Assembly: GCA_016217865.1 (NCBI GenBank)
Contig: JACRFO010000024.1
Span: forward strand, 1-29,877
Source: Candidatus Kerfeldbacteria bacterium
Lineage (GTDB): Bacteria; Patescibacteriota; Patescibacteriia; SBBC01; CAIJZX01
Reading direction: 5' to 3'
DNA length: 29,877 nt
Both the position numbers and the translations under genes were made by a program. Under the pieces are notes generated by a model. The model made no database searches, was not told where the DNA came from, and saw only the letters and a program-made list of their open reading frames with translations. Of this stretch, positions 7,884 through 16,788 are shown one piece after another; position 1 is the stretch's first letter, and the number at the start of each line of letters is the position of its first letter.

Positions 7884-8660
7884 ATGCCGATCGTCGCCGC
7901 GGCGGTCGTTCCGCACTCCCCTCTCCTCATCCCGGCTATCGCCAAAGACCACGCGCCGCTCGCCGACCAAACGCGGCAAGCGATCAAAGATATTGGCGCG
8001 GAAATCTACGCCAGCGCGCCCGACGTCGTTGTTGTCTGTACGCCGCACGGTCCGGCGATTCGCGGCAGTTTTGTTATTCATACCGCTACGCATTTCCACG
8101 GTACCCTCAAAGACTTCGGTGACTTCCAAACCGCTGTCGACGTTGAATGTTCGACCGCCACCGCCCAAGAGATAAAACAGCGCGCGGAACATGACCGCGT
8201 TCCAGTCCGACTCCAAACCGATGAACAACTTGATTACGGCACATCAGTTCCCATGGTGTTCTGGCAACCGCACTTTTCTCATATTCCGCTTCTACCAATC
8301 ACCACGACTGACCACCCGCCGGAGGAACTTTCGCGAATCGCCCGGGTCATCCACGACGTCGCCACGGCAAGCAGCAAACGATTTGCGCTCGTCGCTTCGG
8401 CCGACTTGTTGCGCCGGACTGATCCGGGGTCAGCCGAATCCCGCCGCCCCCAACCACTCGAACGCAAAATATCGCAAGCCATAACCGCTGTTGACCCAAG
8501 TGGCATTCCAGAAGACCAACCGATTGATGTATGCGGCTTAGAGCCGATCACGCTCTTGCTCCACGTCTTGCACGGCCTGGCCGACCACGGGTCAATCACT
8601 TCGTTTGAGGCCCCATTTGGTGTCGGGCTCTTGACGGCAACATTTTCCCTGCGGCGATGA
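7884..8660 (+). CDS. LigB/Memo-like class III extradiol-dioxygenase-fold protein
   Basis: 258 aa. Family features visible: N-terminal VVPHSPLLIP with H11, VVVCTPHGP with H55, a central QLDYGTSVPM and a C-terminal DVCGLEPITLLL (C217). The Cys-Gly-x-x-Pro segment resembles Memo and the B protein of the AmmeMemoRadiSam system. The usual S-D-L-S-H segment reads SADLLRR, so that His is lost. The fold is confident, but a ring-cleaving activity is not implied; Memo-type members act in other metal or redox roles. It begins 4 nt after the repeat protein and its stop overlaps the priA-like ATG by 4 nt (ATGA), so it is operonic. The substrate is unknown. Confidence 0.7.
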   Translation: MPIVAAAVVPHSPLLIPAIAKDHAPLADQTRQAIKDIGAEIYASAPDVVVVCTPHGPAIRGSFVIHTATHFHGTLKDFGDFQTAVDVECSTATAQEIKQRAEHDRVPVRLQTDEQLDYGTSVPMVFWQPHFSHIPLLPITTTDHPPEELSRIARVIHDVATASSKRFALVASADLLRRTDPGSAESRRPQPLERKISQAITAVDPSGIPEDQPIDVCGLEPITLLLHVLHGLADHGSITSFEAPFGVGLLTATFSLRR

Positions 8661-10417
8661 CCGTAGCTCGCGTCATCCCGCTCCGGCGACTTCCGAGCGA
8701 TGTCCCGTGGTTTGATTACCTTGTCCCAGACGGCCAGACCGTCCAGCGAGGCCAGTTCGTCGACGTGTCGTTTCGCCGTCGCCCACTCCGTGGAGTCGTC
8801 TGGTCAATGGCCGATCAGTCAGTCTTCCCACACTTAGAAACAATTCAACACATTCATGAGCATTGGTTGACTGATTGGCAACTGGCAGCAATTGAGGCTT
8901 TGATCGCTGAAGGTGGTTCGCCTGCATCAATTGTAGCCTCAACAGTCCCGCCGACTGGGCGCCGGCCACGACGAACGATACCATCAAGATCAACGAAGTC
9001 CGGCCGTCCGGCCAGTCATTCCGTACCAACTGAACGGACATGGTGGTACCGTGAACGAGCCCAAATTGTTCGAACAATTCTTGATTGGGCTTCAGCGCTT
9101 TCCACCAGCGGAATTATTCTGACCCCCACGCTCGAGGACGCTGATACCTTGGTCGAGTACCTGAATCGCGCTGGCGTACCGGCTCGTGCTGTTCATGGCC
9201 AGACAACTAGTCCGACCTACCGTGAAACCTATGCGCTCATCCAGACCACGCCGCTCGTTGTGGTCGGCACATGGAAGGCCTTACTCCTACCGTTCCATGA
9301 ACCGCCGGCCATCCTCATCGACCAAGAAGAACATCCAGCCCATAAACAGTCACTCCAGTACCCGCGGTACGATACCCGGCGAATCGTGTCTCACTTGAAC
9401 ATCCAACCGATCGCTACCACGCCCGCTCCGTCCATCTCCTGGTTTTACGCGCACCATCCCACTCCGCCCATTGACGAGCGGCCGCGTGAACTCGGTGCAC
9501 TCGGCGTCCCTGGGAGTAGTCATTGGCTTTCGAGTCGCGTCCAAGACCTTGTGACGACCGCTCACCAGAAGAACCAGCAGCTTGTCGCCATCGTCCCACG
9601 ACGGGGCTTTGCACGCTTGATCGCTTGCCGCGACTGCGGATGGGTGCTGGCCTGCGAGCAATGCTACAAGCTGTTGACGCTTCGCCGTGACGCGACACAC
9701 CATGTCACCTGTTCGTGGTGCAGTCATCACCAGTCAATTCCCAGTCAGTGCCCGTCCTGTCAAGGCACACGCTGGTCATACCACGGCCTTGGTCCTGAAC
9801 ACTTCGTTGACATTCTTTCCACCTTCAACCCCAACATTACCGCCGTGCCAGCGATCAACCCCGCCGTTGATGCGACGGTCTACGTTGATACCTACCAAGC
9901 GGTGCGCTCTGTAGCCGATCTACCACGGCTGGCTGGCATCTTGGTCATCAGCGGTGATAGCCTGCTCAATATCCCCGATCCAGTCGCGGCCGAACGTGCT
10001 TGGCAGTACCTCAACCGGCTGCAAGCAACCGCCCCAGCGATTCCGTTAGTCGTTCAAACGTTCCAACCGGACAGTGACTTCTGGCAGCGCTGGGTATCGC
10101 ATGGTGACGCGGCCTGGTATGAGCATGAAATCCAAGACCGACGCCGTCTACAGCTCCCTCCCTTCGTCGAAACGTGGCTCGTCCGTTACGCCGGTCCGAA
10201 CTTCGAACAGACCATCGTCAGTAAGCTGCATGAACTGACGACCCACCACGGTGCGTCGTGTACGGTGAAACGCTTACCGGACGCTGTATCGCCACAGCGG
10301 ACTGTGGGCAGACTACTCATTACCTCCACGCAGCCACTCCGCGACCAGTTCGATGTGCCGAACGAATTTCCCCCGCCCTGGCAGGTGGACATGAGTCCGT
10401 CGTCATGGCTAGAGTAA
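8657..10417 (+). CDS. priA: PriA-family primosomal protein lacking ATPase motifs
   Basis: PriA restarts stalled forks by recognising branched DNA and loading DnaB; canonical members are 730-820 aa superfamily 2 helicases. Here 586 aa. The N-terminal 3'BD-like domain (1-75) and the zinc domain are kept, with eight cysteines in four pairs (C324/C327, C333/C336, C352/C355, C365/C368). Before it stands the family string RRGFARLIACRDCGW. The ATPase is eroded: no G-x-T-G-S-G-K-T exists, the DEEH box reads DQEEH (222-226, Gln for the first Asp), and the VAGRAGR motif VI after AAERAWQYLNRL is replaced. It likely keeps DNA or partner binding without unwinding. The homology is confident; the function is inferred. 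Confidence 0.85.
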   Translation: MTVARVIPLRRLPSDVPWFDYLVPDGQTVQRGQFVDVSFRRRPLRGVVWSMADQSVFPHLETIQHIHEHWLTDWQLAAIEALIAEGGSPASIVASTVPPTGRRPRRTIPSRSTKSGRPASHSVPTERTWWYRERAQIVRTILDWASALSTSGIILTPTLEDADTLVEYLNRAGVPARAVHGQTTSPTYRETYALIQTTPLVVVGTWKALLLPFHEPPAILIDQEEHPAHKQSLQYPRYDTRRIVSHLNIQPIATTPAPSISWFYAHHPTPPIDERPRELGALGVPGSSHWLSSRVQDLVTTAHQKNQQLVAIVPRRGFARLIACRDCGWVLACEQCYKLLTLRRDATHHVTCSWCSHHQSIPSQCPSCQGTRWSYHGLGPEHFVDILSTFNPNITAVPAINPAVDATVYVDTYQAVRSVADLPRLAGILVISGDSLLNIPDPVAAERAWQYLNRLQATAPAIPLVVQTFQPDSDFWQRWVSHGDAAWYEHEIQDRRRLQLPPFVETWLVRYAGPNFEQTIVSKLHELTTHHGASCTVKRLPDAVSPQRTVGRLLITSTQPLRDQFDVPNEFPPPWQVDMSPSSWLE

Positions 10418-10420
10418 CCC

Positions 10421-10449
10421 TTGCTTTCATAAGCCGAGTAACGTAAACT
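10421..10449 (+). promoter_or_regulatory. Promoter for def-fmt, near-leaderless
   Basis: TTGCTT (10421-10426), 17-nt spacer, TAAACT (10444-10449). The ATG at 10458 follows after 8 nt with no Shine-Dalgarno sequence, so the transcript should have a 0-2 nt leader. The promoter lies directly after the priA-like stop. Confidence 0.68.
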
Positions 10450-10457
10450 ACTCCCCG

Positions 10458-10970
10458 ATGTCACGCACGAAACTACCATTGTGGACCATTTTCAAGCCTG
10501 AACAGGTGTCGATGCTCCGTACGCGAGCAGTGGAAGTACCGGCCGCGACAATCACGACAGCCGACTTCCAATACTTGATTGATGACATGGTCAAGACCAT
10601 GCATCAGGCAAATGGTATCGGTCTCGCTGCTCCGCAGGTGGGAAACAGCATCCGTCTCGCCGTCATCAGTCCAGATGCCGACCCGAGTTTGCACCAGCCA
10701 CTCGTCCTGATAAACCCCATCCTCACGGACCACAGCCCAGATCAGGAACGGGGTGAAGAAGGGTGCTTGTCTGTGCCAAAAGTGTACGGTCTCGTCGACC
10801 GGGCCCGACGGGTCACCGTTAAGGCTCTCGACCGGACCGGCCAACCATTTACGCTGGTGGGGACCGGGTTACTGGCTAGGGTCATGCAACACGAAGTCGA
10901 CCACTTGAACGGGACGTTATTCATTGATCGCACCGACCGGATCACGACTGGTCGAGACCTGCTGCCATGA
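10458..10970 (+). CDS. def: Peptide deformylase
   Basis: Iron or zinc metalloenzyme removing the N-formyl group from nascent proteins at the ribosome exit. All three signature motifs are intact: motif I GIGLAAPQVG, motif II EGCLSVP (the Cys is a metal ligand) and motif III HEVDH near the C-terminus (two His ligands and the catalytic Glu). 170 aa is normal. Its stop overlaps the fmt start by 4 nt (ATGA), so formylation and deformylation enzymes are translationally coupled, a common bacterial pairing. It begins its own transcription unit behind a promoter ending 8 nt upstream. Confidence 0.97.
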   Translation: MSRTKLPLWTIFKPEQVSMLRTRAVEVPAATITTADFQYLIDDMVKTMHQANGIGLAAPQVGNSIRLAVISPDADPSLHQPLVLINPILTDHSPDQERGEEGCLSVPKVYGLVDRARRVTVKALDRTGQPFTLVGTGLLARVMQHEVDHLNGTLFIDRTDRITTGRDLLP

Positions 10971-11902
10971 AGCACCGACTGGTCATATTTGGTTCCAGCG
11001 CTTTCGGGCTGCCGGCTTTTTCTGTCATGGCCAAGCATCCCGCGATGGAAGTAGTCGGCGTCATTAGCCAACCAGATCGCCCTCAGGGACGTCACCACGA
11101 ACTCACCCCAACACCAGTCAGTGCATGGGCGCGTGAAAGTAGTCTACCGTTGTGGCAATTTCCTTCGTTACAGGAATCCGCTATCCAGGAACGACTCGCT
11201 GCTCTGCGTCCCGATATCGCGCTGGTCGCGGCCTATGGTTTGATTTTACCGTCCGCTGTCCTCTCCATCCCATCGCGGGGATGCATCAACATTCACGGGT
11301 CGCTTCTGCCCCGTCACCGCGGCGCCAGTCCGATCGCCGCCGCCATCGCGGAAGGTGATGCCATGGCCGGGATCAGCTACATGCTCATGGACGCCGGTGT
11401 TGATACCGGCCCAGTCATCCATAAGTACGCGCTCCCCCTCCATGCAGACATCACCCACCCCGAACTTGAGCAGGCACTCTCTGACTTAGCTGGGAAAACC
11501 ATCCAGACCGCGATCGATGGTTGGCTGGATGGAACGTACGTTCCGGTTGCGCAAGATAATCAGTTGGCCACACGTTGTTCACGACTGACGAAAGAAGATG
11601 GCCGGGCGCATTGGGATTCCGGTCGGCGTTTATCCCGTCTCATCCGCGCCTATACTCCCTGGCCGGGCGTTTGGACCGAGTGGAACGGACAAGCCATAAA
11701 ACTCCTTGCAGCCACGTACGAAGCGACCACACCAACCGCCAAGCCCGGCACTGTTGTACAACTCGAACAACGGCGTTGGGGTATCATGTGCGGAGACGGA
11801 ATCATTGTACCCAGTCTTGTTCAATTTCCCGGTAAGAAACCACAACCGGCCGCCACCGTTCCCGGCAGCTACCCAACTTTCATCGGCACTCAGCTCAACT
11901 AG
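10967..11902 (+). CDS. fmt: Methionyl-tRNA formyltransferase
   Basis: Uses 10-formyl-tetrahydrofolate to formylate initiator Met-tRNA. The N-terminal Rossmann-like formyltransferase domain (1-200) contains INIHGSLLPRHRGASPI, which holds the catalytic Asn-His pair and the SLLPxxRG loop, and later MDAGVDTGPVI. The C-terminal OB-like domain (about 205-311) is present (RLIRAYTPWPGVWTEWNG). 311 aa is normal. The stop codon TAG is palindromically shared with the stop of the convergent glycosyltransferase (CTAG at 11899-11902), leaving no room for a terminator between them. Confidence 0.96.
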   Translation: MKHRLVIFGSSAFGLPAFSVMAKHPAMEVVGVISQPDRPQGRHHELTPTPVSAWARESSLPLWQFPSLQESAIQERLAALRPDIALVAAYGLILPSAVLSIPSRGCINIHGSLLPRHRGASPIAAAIAEGDAMAGISYMLMDAGVDTGPVIHKYALPLHADITHPELEQALSDLAGKTIQTAIDGWLDGTYVPVAQDNQLATRCSRLTKEDGRAHWDSGRRLSRLIRAYTPWPGVWTEWNGQAIKLLAATYEATTPTAKPGTVVQLEQRRWGIMCGDGIIVPSLVQFPGKKPQPAATVPGSYPTFIGTQLN

Positions 11903-13413
11903 CTCCGACTCTTCTCGGTTACGAAGAAACCGAGATACTTGCCAAACATCAAGCGCGTTTGCGCCTCAATCGCCGGAATAGACCCGAAGACAATCATCGT
12001 CACTGGCAATAACAGCCACTGGCCAATCATCATCACGTACTGGTACCGCGGAATGTGCTGCGGCCGTTTTGGCAACATGACGGTGCTGATGATAGCGGAC
12101 AAGAGCAACCCGAGCATCGCCCCGGACATCAGCCGTTGCAGGATCAGCGGTGCATTATTTGCCAAAACCGAACTTTCCAGCGCCACCCGGTTTGCCGCAA
12201 ACGGCAGCCAGCCGAGCAGCAGGATCAGCAGCGGCGCCGTCGCCCAAGAGTAGGTTCCTTCGAACTGGTTCCAACTGTACTTCAGTTTTGTCCGGAGTGG
12301 GATGCGGTGGTTGTGCCGGAAGTTCCACAGCATGAACGGTAAGTTTTCTGCACCGTACGCCCAACGGCGGATTTGTTTGTACTGGTTGACCAAGCTGCGC
12401 CAAATGGATGGAGCTTGGACGGTGTCCATCGAAATAGGAATGTACATCGGCGTGACGGTGTAGTGACCGTCGTAATGGATGAAACACTGTAAGAATATCC
12501 GCGAATCTTCCGAAACGACGTCGTTTTGCCAAAACCCAACATCGACCAGTGCCTGAAACGGCATGCTGTGTGAGGAAAAGGTGAAGAGTCGGTCGGGACG
12601 CATCGTATCGCCAAGCAACCAGAAGGTCGTACTGGTCGCAACGACCCGCATCAACGCCATCGCGTCCCAGATGTTGTTGTGGAACAGCGGGATCGGCTGG
12701 TAGCTCGTGTGGAGCTTGTCGGGGTGGGTCGCGTACGTATAGGCCAGGTACGAGAAGTAGTGTGGATGAGCGACCGAATCTGCATCAAACGTCGAAACGA
12801 TGACGTGGTCGTAGGGAATGTGCAGCCGATCCACTAACTCCTTGGCCTGCCGCCCGGCCCAGGCGATGTTCGCACCTTTACCAGCTACTTCACCCGGGAG
12901 ATCAGCTGGGTGCTCAACCGTCAGCACCTGGCCGAAGGTACCGGAAAAGTGTTTCGTGACGTTAGCCATCAAGTCGGCCGCGTGTTCATGGTATCGTCCT
13001 TCGGTCGCGACCACGACGATGAAACGATCGAGCGGGTAATCGATCTTCGATAACGATGTCAATGTTTCGCGTAACACCTCCCACGGCTCATGCGCAATCG
13101 GGATCATAATCAAGTGGTGGAGCGACTGCCAGTCCGGGACGGTGTGGAGCCGTTCTGGCCAATCGACTCGCAGTGCGGCCTGGTAACGACGGAAGCCCAT
13201 CACCAAGTACGATCCGACGTAGATGACCCGCACCACCCAGTAGACGTCGAACACGACAATGAAGGCGATGGCCCACAGCGGAGCAAAGAAACTCACCGCA
13301 ATCGCTAACACTAAACTGCCCCAAACCGCTAATCCGGGGAATATTTCTAAGACACGGTACGCTCGCCGTTCAGACAGCCAGTCGAGTCGCCAGAAACGAG
13401 AAAAGACAGTCAT
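11899..13413 (-). CDS. Membrane GT2-family glycosyltransferase (cellulose/hyaluronan synthase-like)
   Basis: 504 aa. There is an N-terminal membrane pair (about 27-72), a cytoplasmic GT-A domain (about 95-360) and four or so C-terminal helices (about 385-500). Catalytic motifs of processive-type GT2 enzymes are present: DAD at 210-212 (STFDADSV), the acidic SED at 301-303 (VVSEDSRIF) and Q347-x-x-R-W351 (KQIRRW). A nucleotide-sugar donor and a membrane-extruded or lipid-linked product are expected; the sugar cannot be told from sequence. It is monocistronic, with its own promoter and a convergent stop-codon overlap with fmt. Confidence 0.85.
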   Translation of the reverse strand: MTVFSRFWRLDWLSERRAYRVLEIFPGLAVWGSLVLAIAVSFFAPLWAIAFIVVFDVYWVVRVIYVGSYLVMGFRRYQAALRVDWPERLHTVPDWQSLHHLIMIPIAHEPWEVLRETLTSLSKIDYPLDRFIVVVATEGRYHEHAADLMANVTKHFSGTFGQVLTVEHPADLPGEVAGKGANIAWAGRQAKELVDRLHIPYDHVIVSTFDADSVAHPHYFSYLAYTYATHPDKLHTSYQPIPLFHNNIWDAMALMRVVATSTTFWLLGDTMRPDRLFTFSSHSMPFQALVDVGFWQNDVVSEDSRIFLQCFIHYDGHYTVTPMYIPISMDTVQAPSIWRSLVNQYKQIRRWAYGAENLPFMLWNFRHNHRIPLRTKLKYSWNQFEGTYSWATAPLLILLLGWLPFAANRVALESSVLANNAPLILQRLMSGAMLGLLLSAIISTVMLPKRPQHIPRYQYVMMIGQWLLLPVTMIVFGSIPAIEAQTRLMFGKYLGFFVTEKSRS

Positions 13414-13421
13414 CGCGGCTC

Positions 13422-13450
13422 ACTCTACCACAACTTGGCCATCATGTCTA
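13422..13450 (-). promoter_or_regulatory. Promoter for the GT2 gene, near-leaderless
   Basis: Minus strand: TAGACA (13445-13450), 17-nt spacer ending in TGG, TAGAGT (13422-13427), then 8 nt to the ATG at 13413. The -35 uses the TAG stop of the AMP phosphorylase gene as its first three bases. Confidence 0.55.
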
Positions 13451-14950
13451 TCGTCCAATCGTGATAATCGTGTGGAGGCGTAACGCTTGTCTCGCCAGCG
13501 CAAGCCGATCAGCCGTAACTGCATAGAGCGTCAGGAGAGTCTGTCCGCGCTTAACGCGATCCCCGAGCTTCTTGTGTAAGTAGATGCCCGCCCGTTTTTG
13601 GTCTGGCGCACCCAAGGTTCTCGCTATTTCATCAATCGCGCGATTATTGATCGCGGAGACCCGGCCAGTCGCCGATGCTTTGACGTCCGCTGTTAACGTC
13701 CCGGCCAGGAGTTCATCAGCATCAACTAGCGGATTTCCGCCCTGCAGCTTGATAATCTGCTGCATCTTTGCCCAGGCCCGACCGCTGCGAAGCGCTTGCG
13801 TCGCGATTGCGTATCCTTTGCCCGTTGTACAAAACGAGGACAGTTCTAAGAGTTCGCCAGCCAGGCCAAGCGCCTTTTCCTCCAGGTCGCGCGGCCGGTT
13901 GTCCTTCTGTTGGAGGACTCGGAGCACATCGCGCGCCTCGAGGGCTGGCCCGATCCCCTGACCAATCGGTTCATTAGCCCGATCAAATTTGACCCGGACC
14001 GAAATACCAAACGCGCGGCCAACGTCGCGGAACCTTTGCTCTATTTTCCGACCCTCAACGAGGCTAGATATTTTTGTCCCTGGTCCGTACGGGAGATCGA
14101 TAATCAGGTAGCGTACCCCCATCGCCACTTTCTTAGCCATGATACTGACGATCATTTTATCGTACGGCTCGAGCGACAACGGTCGCGAGACACGGATAAT
14201 GATGTCGTCTGCCGGGGCAATGCTCAACCCGCCACCCCAGATGAGGCAGCCACCGGCCTGACGGACGATCCGTCGAACGGCCGCGCCGTCAAAACTGACC
14301 GGCGCCAGGACTTCCATCGTATCAGCCGTGCCTGACGGCGATGTGATGGCTCGCGACGAGGTTTTTGGGATGAGGAGGCCGAGGGAGGCGATAATCGGTA
14401 TCGCCACCATTGTTGTCCGGTTCCCGGCAAGTCCGCCAACCGAATGCTTGTCGACCACGAGTCGGCGTCGCCAGGTAAACATTTCTCCGGTTTCAGCCAT
14501 TGCTCGGACCATGCCCACTAACTCCCGCGTCGTATACGGCTTGATGTACCCCGAAGCAACAAAGTAGGTCGTCTCAATCGCACTCAAGCGATGACTGACG
14601 ATATCCGAGATGATCGAGTGAATCTCACTCGCCGTGATCTCTTTACCGAGCAGTTTCTTCTTAATCGCGGCGATTGATGGCGGACGCGCGAGAACATCAA
14701 TGGTAACGGTTTGGCCGTCAGTAGGCTTCAGTATCCGCCACAAGTCAGTAAAGACGCCAATTTCGCCGTGGCGGATGGAGTGGTGCGTAATATCAGCAAC
14801 CGCAGTGATTGTCCGTTGCTGGTAGCGGATCTGCAGGCGATCGCCTGGGGTAATCCCAAACGCATCAGCATCACGGCCACGGAGCAGGACAACCTGCGTA
14901 TCGCCACCGGTGTCGATATCAATCCGCCGGATGTTGAGAACAAACGCCAT
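13448..14950 (-). CDS. deoA: AMP phosphorylase (archaeal DeoA type)
   Basis: Phosphorolysis of AMP (also CMP/UMP) to the base and ribose 1,5-bisphosphate. It is longer (500 aa) than bacterial pyrimidine-nucleoside phosphorylases because of an N-terminal domain (about 1-88, ITPGDRLQIRYQ) typical of the archaeal AMP phosphorylase group. The family motifs follow: FVASGYIKPYTTREL (130-144), DKHSVGGLAGNRT (167-179, phosphate site) and SRAITSPSGTADTMEVL (199-215). In archaea and CPR the product feeds ribose-1,5-bisphosphate isomerase and RuBisCO; neither is in this window. It is last in the aldolase-PfkB-deoA unit, starting 2 nt after the PfkB stop. The specificity call is from the N-terminal extension and context. 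Confidence 0.86.
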   Translation of the reverse strand: MAFVLNIRRIDIDTGGDTQVVLLRGRDADAFGITPGDRLQIRYQQRTITAVADITHHSIRHGEIGVFTDLWRILKPTDGQTVTIDVLARPPSIAAIKKKLLGKEITASEIHSIISDIVSHRLSAIETTYFVASGYIKPYTTRELVGMVRAMAETGEMFTWRRRLVVDKHSVGGLAGNRTTMVAIPIIASLGLLIPKTSSRAITSPSGTADTMEVLAPVSFDGAAVRRIVRQAGGCLIWGGGLSIAPADDIIIRVSRPLSLEPYDKMIVSIMAKKVAMGVRYLIIDLPYGPGTKISSLVEGRKIEQRFRDVGRAFGISVRVKFDRANEPIGQGIGPALEARDVLRVLQQKDNRPRDLEEKALGLAGELLELSSFCTTGKGYAIATQALRSGRAWAKMQQIIKLQGGNPLVDADELLAGTLTADVKASATGRVSAINNRAIDEIARTLGAPDQKRAGIYLHKKLGDRVKRGQTLLTLYAVTADRLALARQALRLHTIITIGR

Positions 14951-14952
14951 GG

Positions 14953-15927
14953 TTACCGTTTCATCACTGCAACCGGGTCAGGGATACGTCGGCTGTGGAG
15001 AATGCCGATCTTTGCGCCGATGTGGCGAATGACGGATTCTGAATTGGCCGTAGCAAATTGCAAGGACAGCGGAATGTTCCCGCGGGAACGGATAAACGTC
15101 GCAACGAAACCGCTGGTAAATGCATCCCCTGCCCCAGTCGTATCAACGACGTGGATTGGGTGCGTAGTCGAACGCCAGCTGTCTGAACGGTGGCCAGCAA
15201 GGGCGCCTTCTGTACCACCGGTGACAATTGTCACACCATCAACGATTTGCCGGAGCTTATCGAAGCTGGCTTCGTCTTGCTCATATCCGAAACCCATCAA
15301 TCGGGCGGCTTCTTCTTGATTGACGTGGAGAATACTCGTTTGGCTCAAGAGCGGCATCAGCCGCTTCAACCCGAGCGCTAATTCGCCGACACCAGGATCC
15401 CAAGCAATCTTCATGTGGTGCCGAGCTGCATGGGCCCAGATTTTCTTCAGCACAGGCAACTTCCCAGCTAACGACGAAACATACAACCACTGGCTGCGAA
15501 CCTTCGTCCATGGGAAATCTTGTGGGTGAAAATCTGCTGACGCACCTCGGTAGACAAGGGCCGTACGCTCGCCACGGGCAGTTAGTAACAGTACCGAGTA
15601 CGCCGTCGATTTCCGCCGATCGCGTTTCACCAGAGTCGTGGCGATGCGCTCTTGCCGTAAGGCGGATAGGATCTCGCGTCCTCGCGCATCAGTGGCGCCG
15701 ATCTTCCCGAGGAAGCCGGTTCGCAATCCCTGACGAGCAAAAGTAACGGCAGCGTTCGTCGCACCGCCGCCAGTTTCGAAGACGATCTCTTCGACATCAA
15801 TTTTCGAACCGAGTGCAAAGCACTCCCCTTCTCCGGTTGAGAACGAATCATCGCGAACAATTCGGATCCCTCGGCTGCGCAGGAAAACGTCGCGCGTCGC
15901 CGCTCCTATGGTGATGACGTCGTACAT
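14953..15927 (-). CDS. PfkB-family sugar kinase (ribokinase-like)
   Basis: 324 aa. The N-terminal PfkB signature GGGATNAAVTFARQG (53-67) and the C-terminal VVDTTGAGDAF (260-270), with catalytic-base Asp268 in the GAGD anion-hole motif, are intact. The phosphate acceptor cannot be read directly. Because it lies between aldolase and AMP phosphorylase, ribose, ribose-1-phosphate or nucleoside are the likely substrates; a PfkB-family ribose-1-phosphate kinase works with AMP phosphorylase in Thermococcus. A strong Shine-Dalgarno (AAGGG, 6 nt before ATG) and a 3-nt gap to the aldolase stop mark it as an internal operon gene. Confidence 0.85.
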   Translation of the reverse strand: MYDVITIGAATRDVFLRSRGIRIVRDDSFSTGEGECFALGSKIDVEEIVFETGGGATNAAVTFARQGLRTGFLGKIGATDARGREILSALRQERIATTLVKRDRRKSTAYSVLLLTARGERTALVYRGASADFHPQDFPWTKVRSQWLYVSSLAGKLPVLKKIWAHAARHHMKIAWDPGVGELALGLKRLMPLLSQTSILHVNQEEAARLMGFGYEQDEASFDKLRQIVDGVTIVTGGTEGALAGHRSDSWRSTTHPIHVVDTTGAGDAFTSGFVATFIRSRGNIPLSLQFATANSESVIRHIGAKIGILHSRRIPDPVAVMKR

Positions 15928-15930
15928 GGG

Positions 15931-16773
15931 TTAGCCCTTTCCCCGACTACCGAATAGAATCATCTTCTGTTTGACGACTTCCATCATTTCTTGCCGGCCA
16001 GAGATCAGGTACTCGCGCGGATCGTAAACAGACCTGTCACGTAATACGCGTCGGACTGCACGGGTAAAGGCTAAACGTAGATCGGTGTCAATATTGATTT
16101 TACAGATTCCGAGTTGCACCGCCCGGCGAATACTCGCTGGGGACGTACCGGAGGCCCCGTGGAGAACTAACGGGACGTTGACTGCCGCTCGGATGCGCTT
16201 CAGGAGACCGAAGTGGAGCCGCTCGCCCGGCACCGGTAAACCGTGACTATTACCAATCCCAACCGCCAACGCATCAACCTTCGTCCGCCGAACAAAGTCC
16301 ACCGCTTGGTCTGGTGTGGCCAAGACCGGAACAGCGGATTTTGCTAAATCCTCCTTGTATTTCACTTGACCTATTTCGCCTTCGGTTCCGATCTGGAACC
16401 TTGCCGCGCGGCGCTTAACCCGGGTTGTGACGGCTACGTTTTGTTCGTAGGACAGCTTTGACCCATCGAACATGATGCCCGTCCATCCATGCCGTAGACA
16501 CTGATCAGCAGCAAGGTAACTCCGGCCGTGATCAAGGTTGAGGACCAACGGGACGCGAACCTGTTTCGCGAGCGAGCGGACAATAGCGGCGAGGTCAGCG
16601 TGCCCGGCGTAAGCAATTGCCTTTTCCGAAGTGTTGATGATGGCTGGAGAGCGAAGATCAGCGGCCGCGGCGACAACGGCTTGAATGTGCTCGAGGTTCG
16701 AGACATTAAACGCGCCAACAGCATATCGACCACGCTGGGCTTTCCGGAGAACCGACTGAAGCGTTGCTAACAT
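15931..16773 (-). CDS. Class II fructose-bisphosphate aldolase family protein
   Basis: Zinc-dependent ketose-bisphosphate aldolase, 280 aa, normal for the short GatY/KbaY/FbaA-like group. Motifs visible: GAFNVSNLEHIQAV (20-33), LNLDHG with catalytic Asp and a zinc His, the second His in VGIGNSHGLP and the third in VLHGASG. The C-terminal NIDTDLRLAFTRAVR is the substrate phosphate region. The substrate may be fructose 1,6-bisphosphate, tagatose bisphosphate or another; the pentose-phosphate neighbours favour a central-carbon role. The gene has a leaderless-type promoter overlapping the rpe stop and leads the PfkB-deoA unit. Confidence 0.88.
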   Translation of the reverse strand: MLATLQSVLRKAQRGRYAVGAFNVSNLEHIQAVVAAAADLRSPAIINTSEKAIAYAGHADLAAIVRSLAKQVRVPLVLNLDHGRSYLAADQCLRHGWTGIMFDGSKLSYEQNVAVTTRVKRRAARFQIGTEGEIGQVKYKEDLAKSAVPVLATPDQAVDFVRRTKVDALAVGIGNSHGLPVPGERLHFGLLKRIRAAVNVPLVLHGASGTSPASIRRAVQLGICKINIDTDLRLAFTRAVRRVLRDRSVYDPREYLISGRQEMMEVVKQKMILFGSRGKG

Positions 16774-16779
16774 AGCTCT

Positions 16780-16788
16780 AGTATATCA
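16780..16788 (-). promoter_or_regulatory. Extended -10 (TGATATACT) of the aldolase gene; leaderless
   Basis: TGATATACT is followed by exactly 6 nt and the ATG at 16773, so the expected start site is the A of ATG. The TGA of the extended element is also the stop codon of rpe. No good -35 was found, which fits a TGN-dependent promoter. Confidence 0.68.

Noticed and set aside
13258..13483. Many 60-150 aa open frames antisense to large genes (for example over GT2, deoA, M23)
   Set aside because: They lie wholly inside confident genes, have no motifs, and reflect GC-driven lack of stops in shadow frames.
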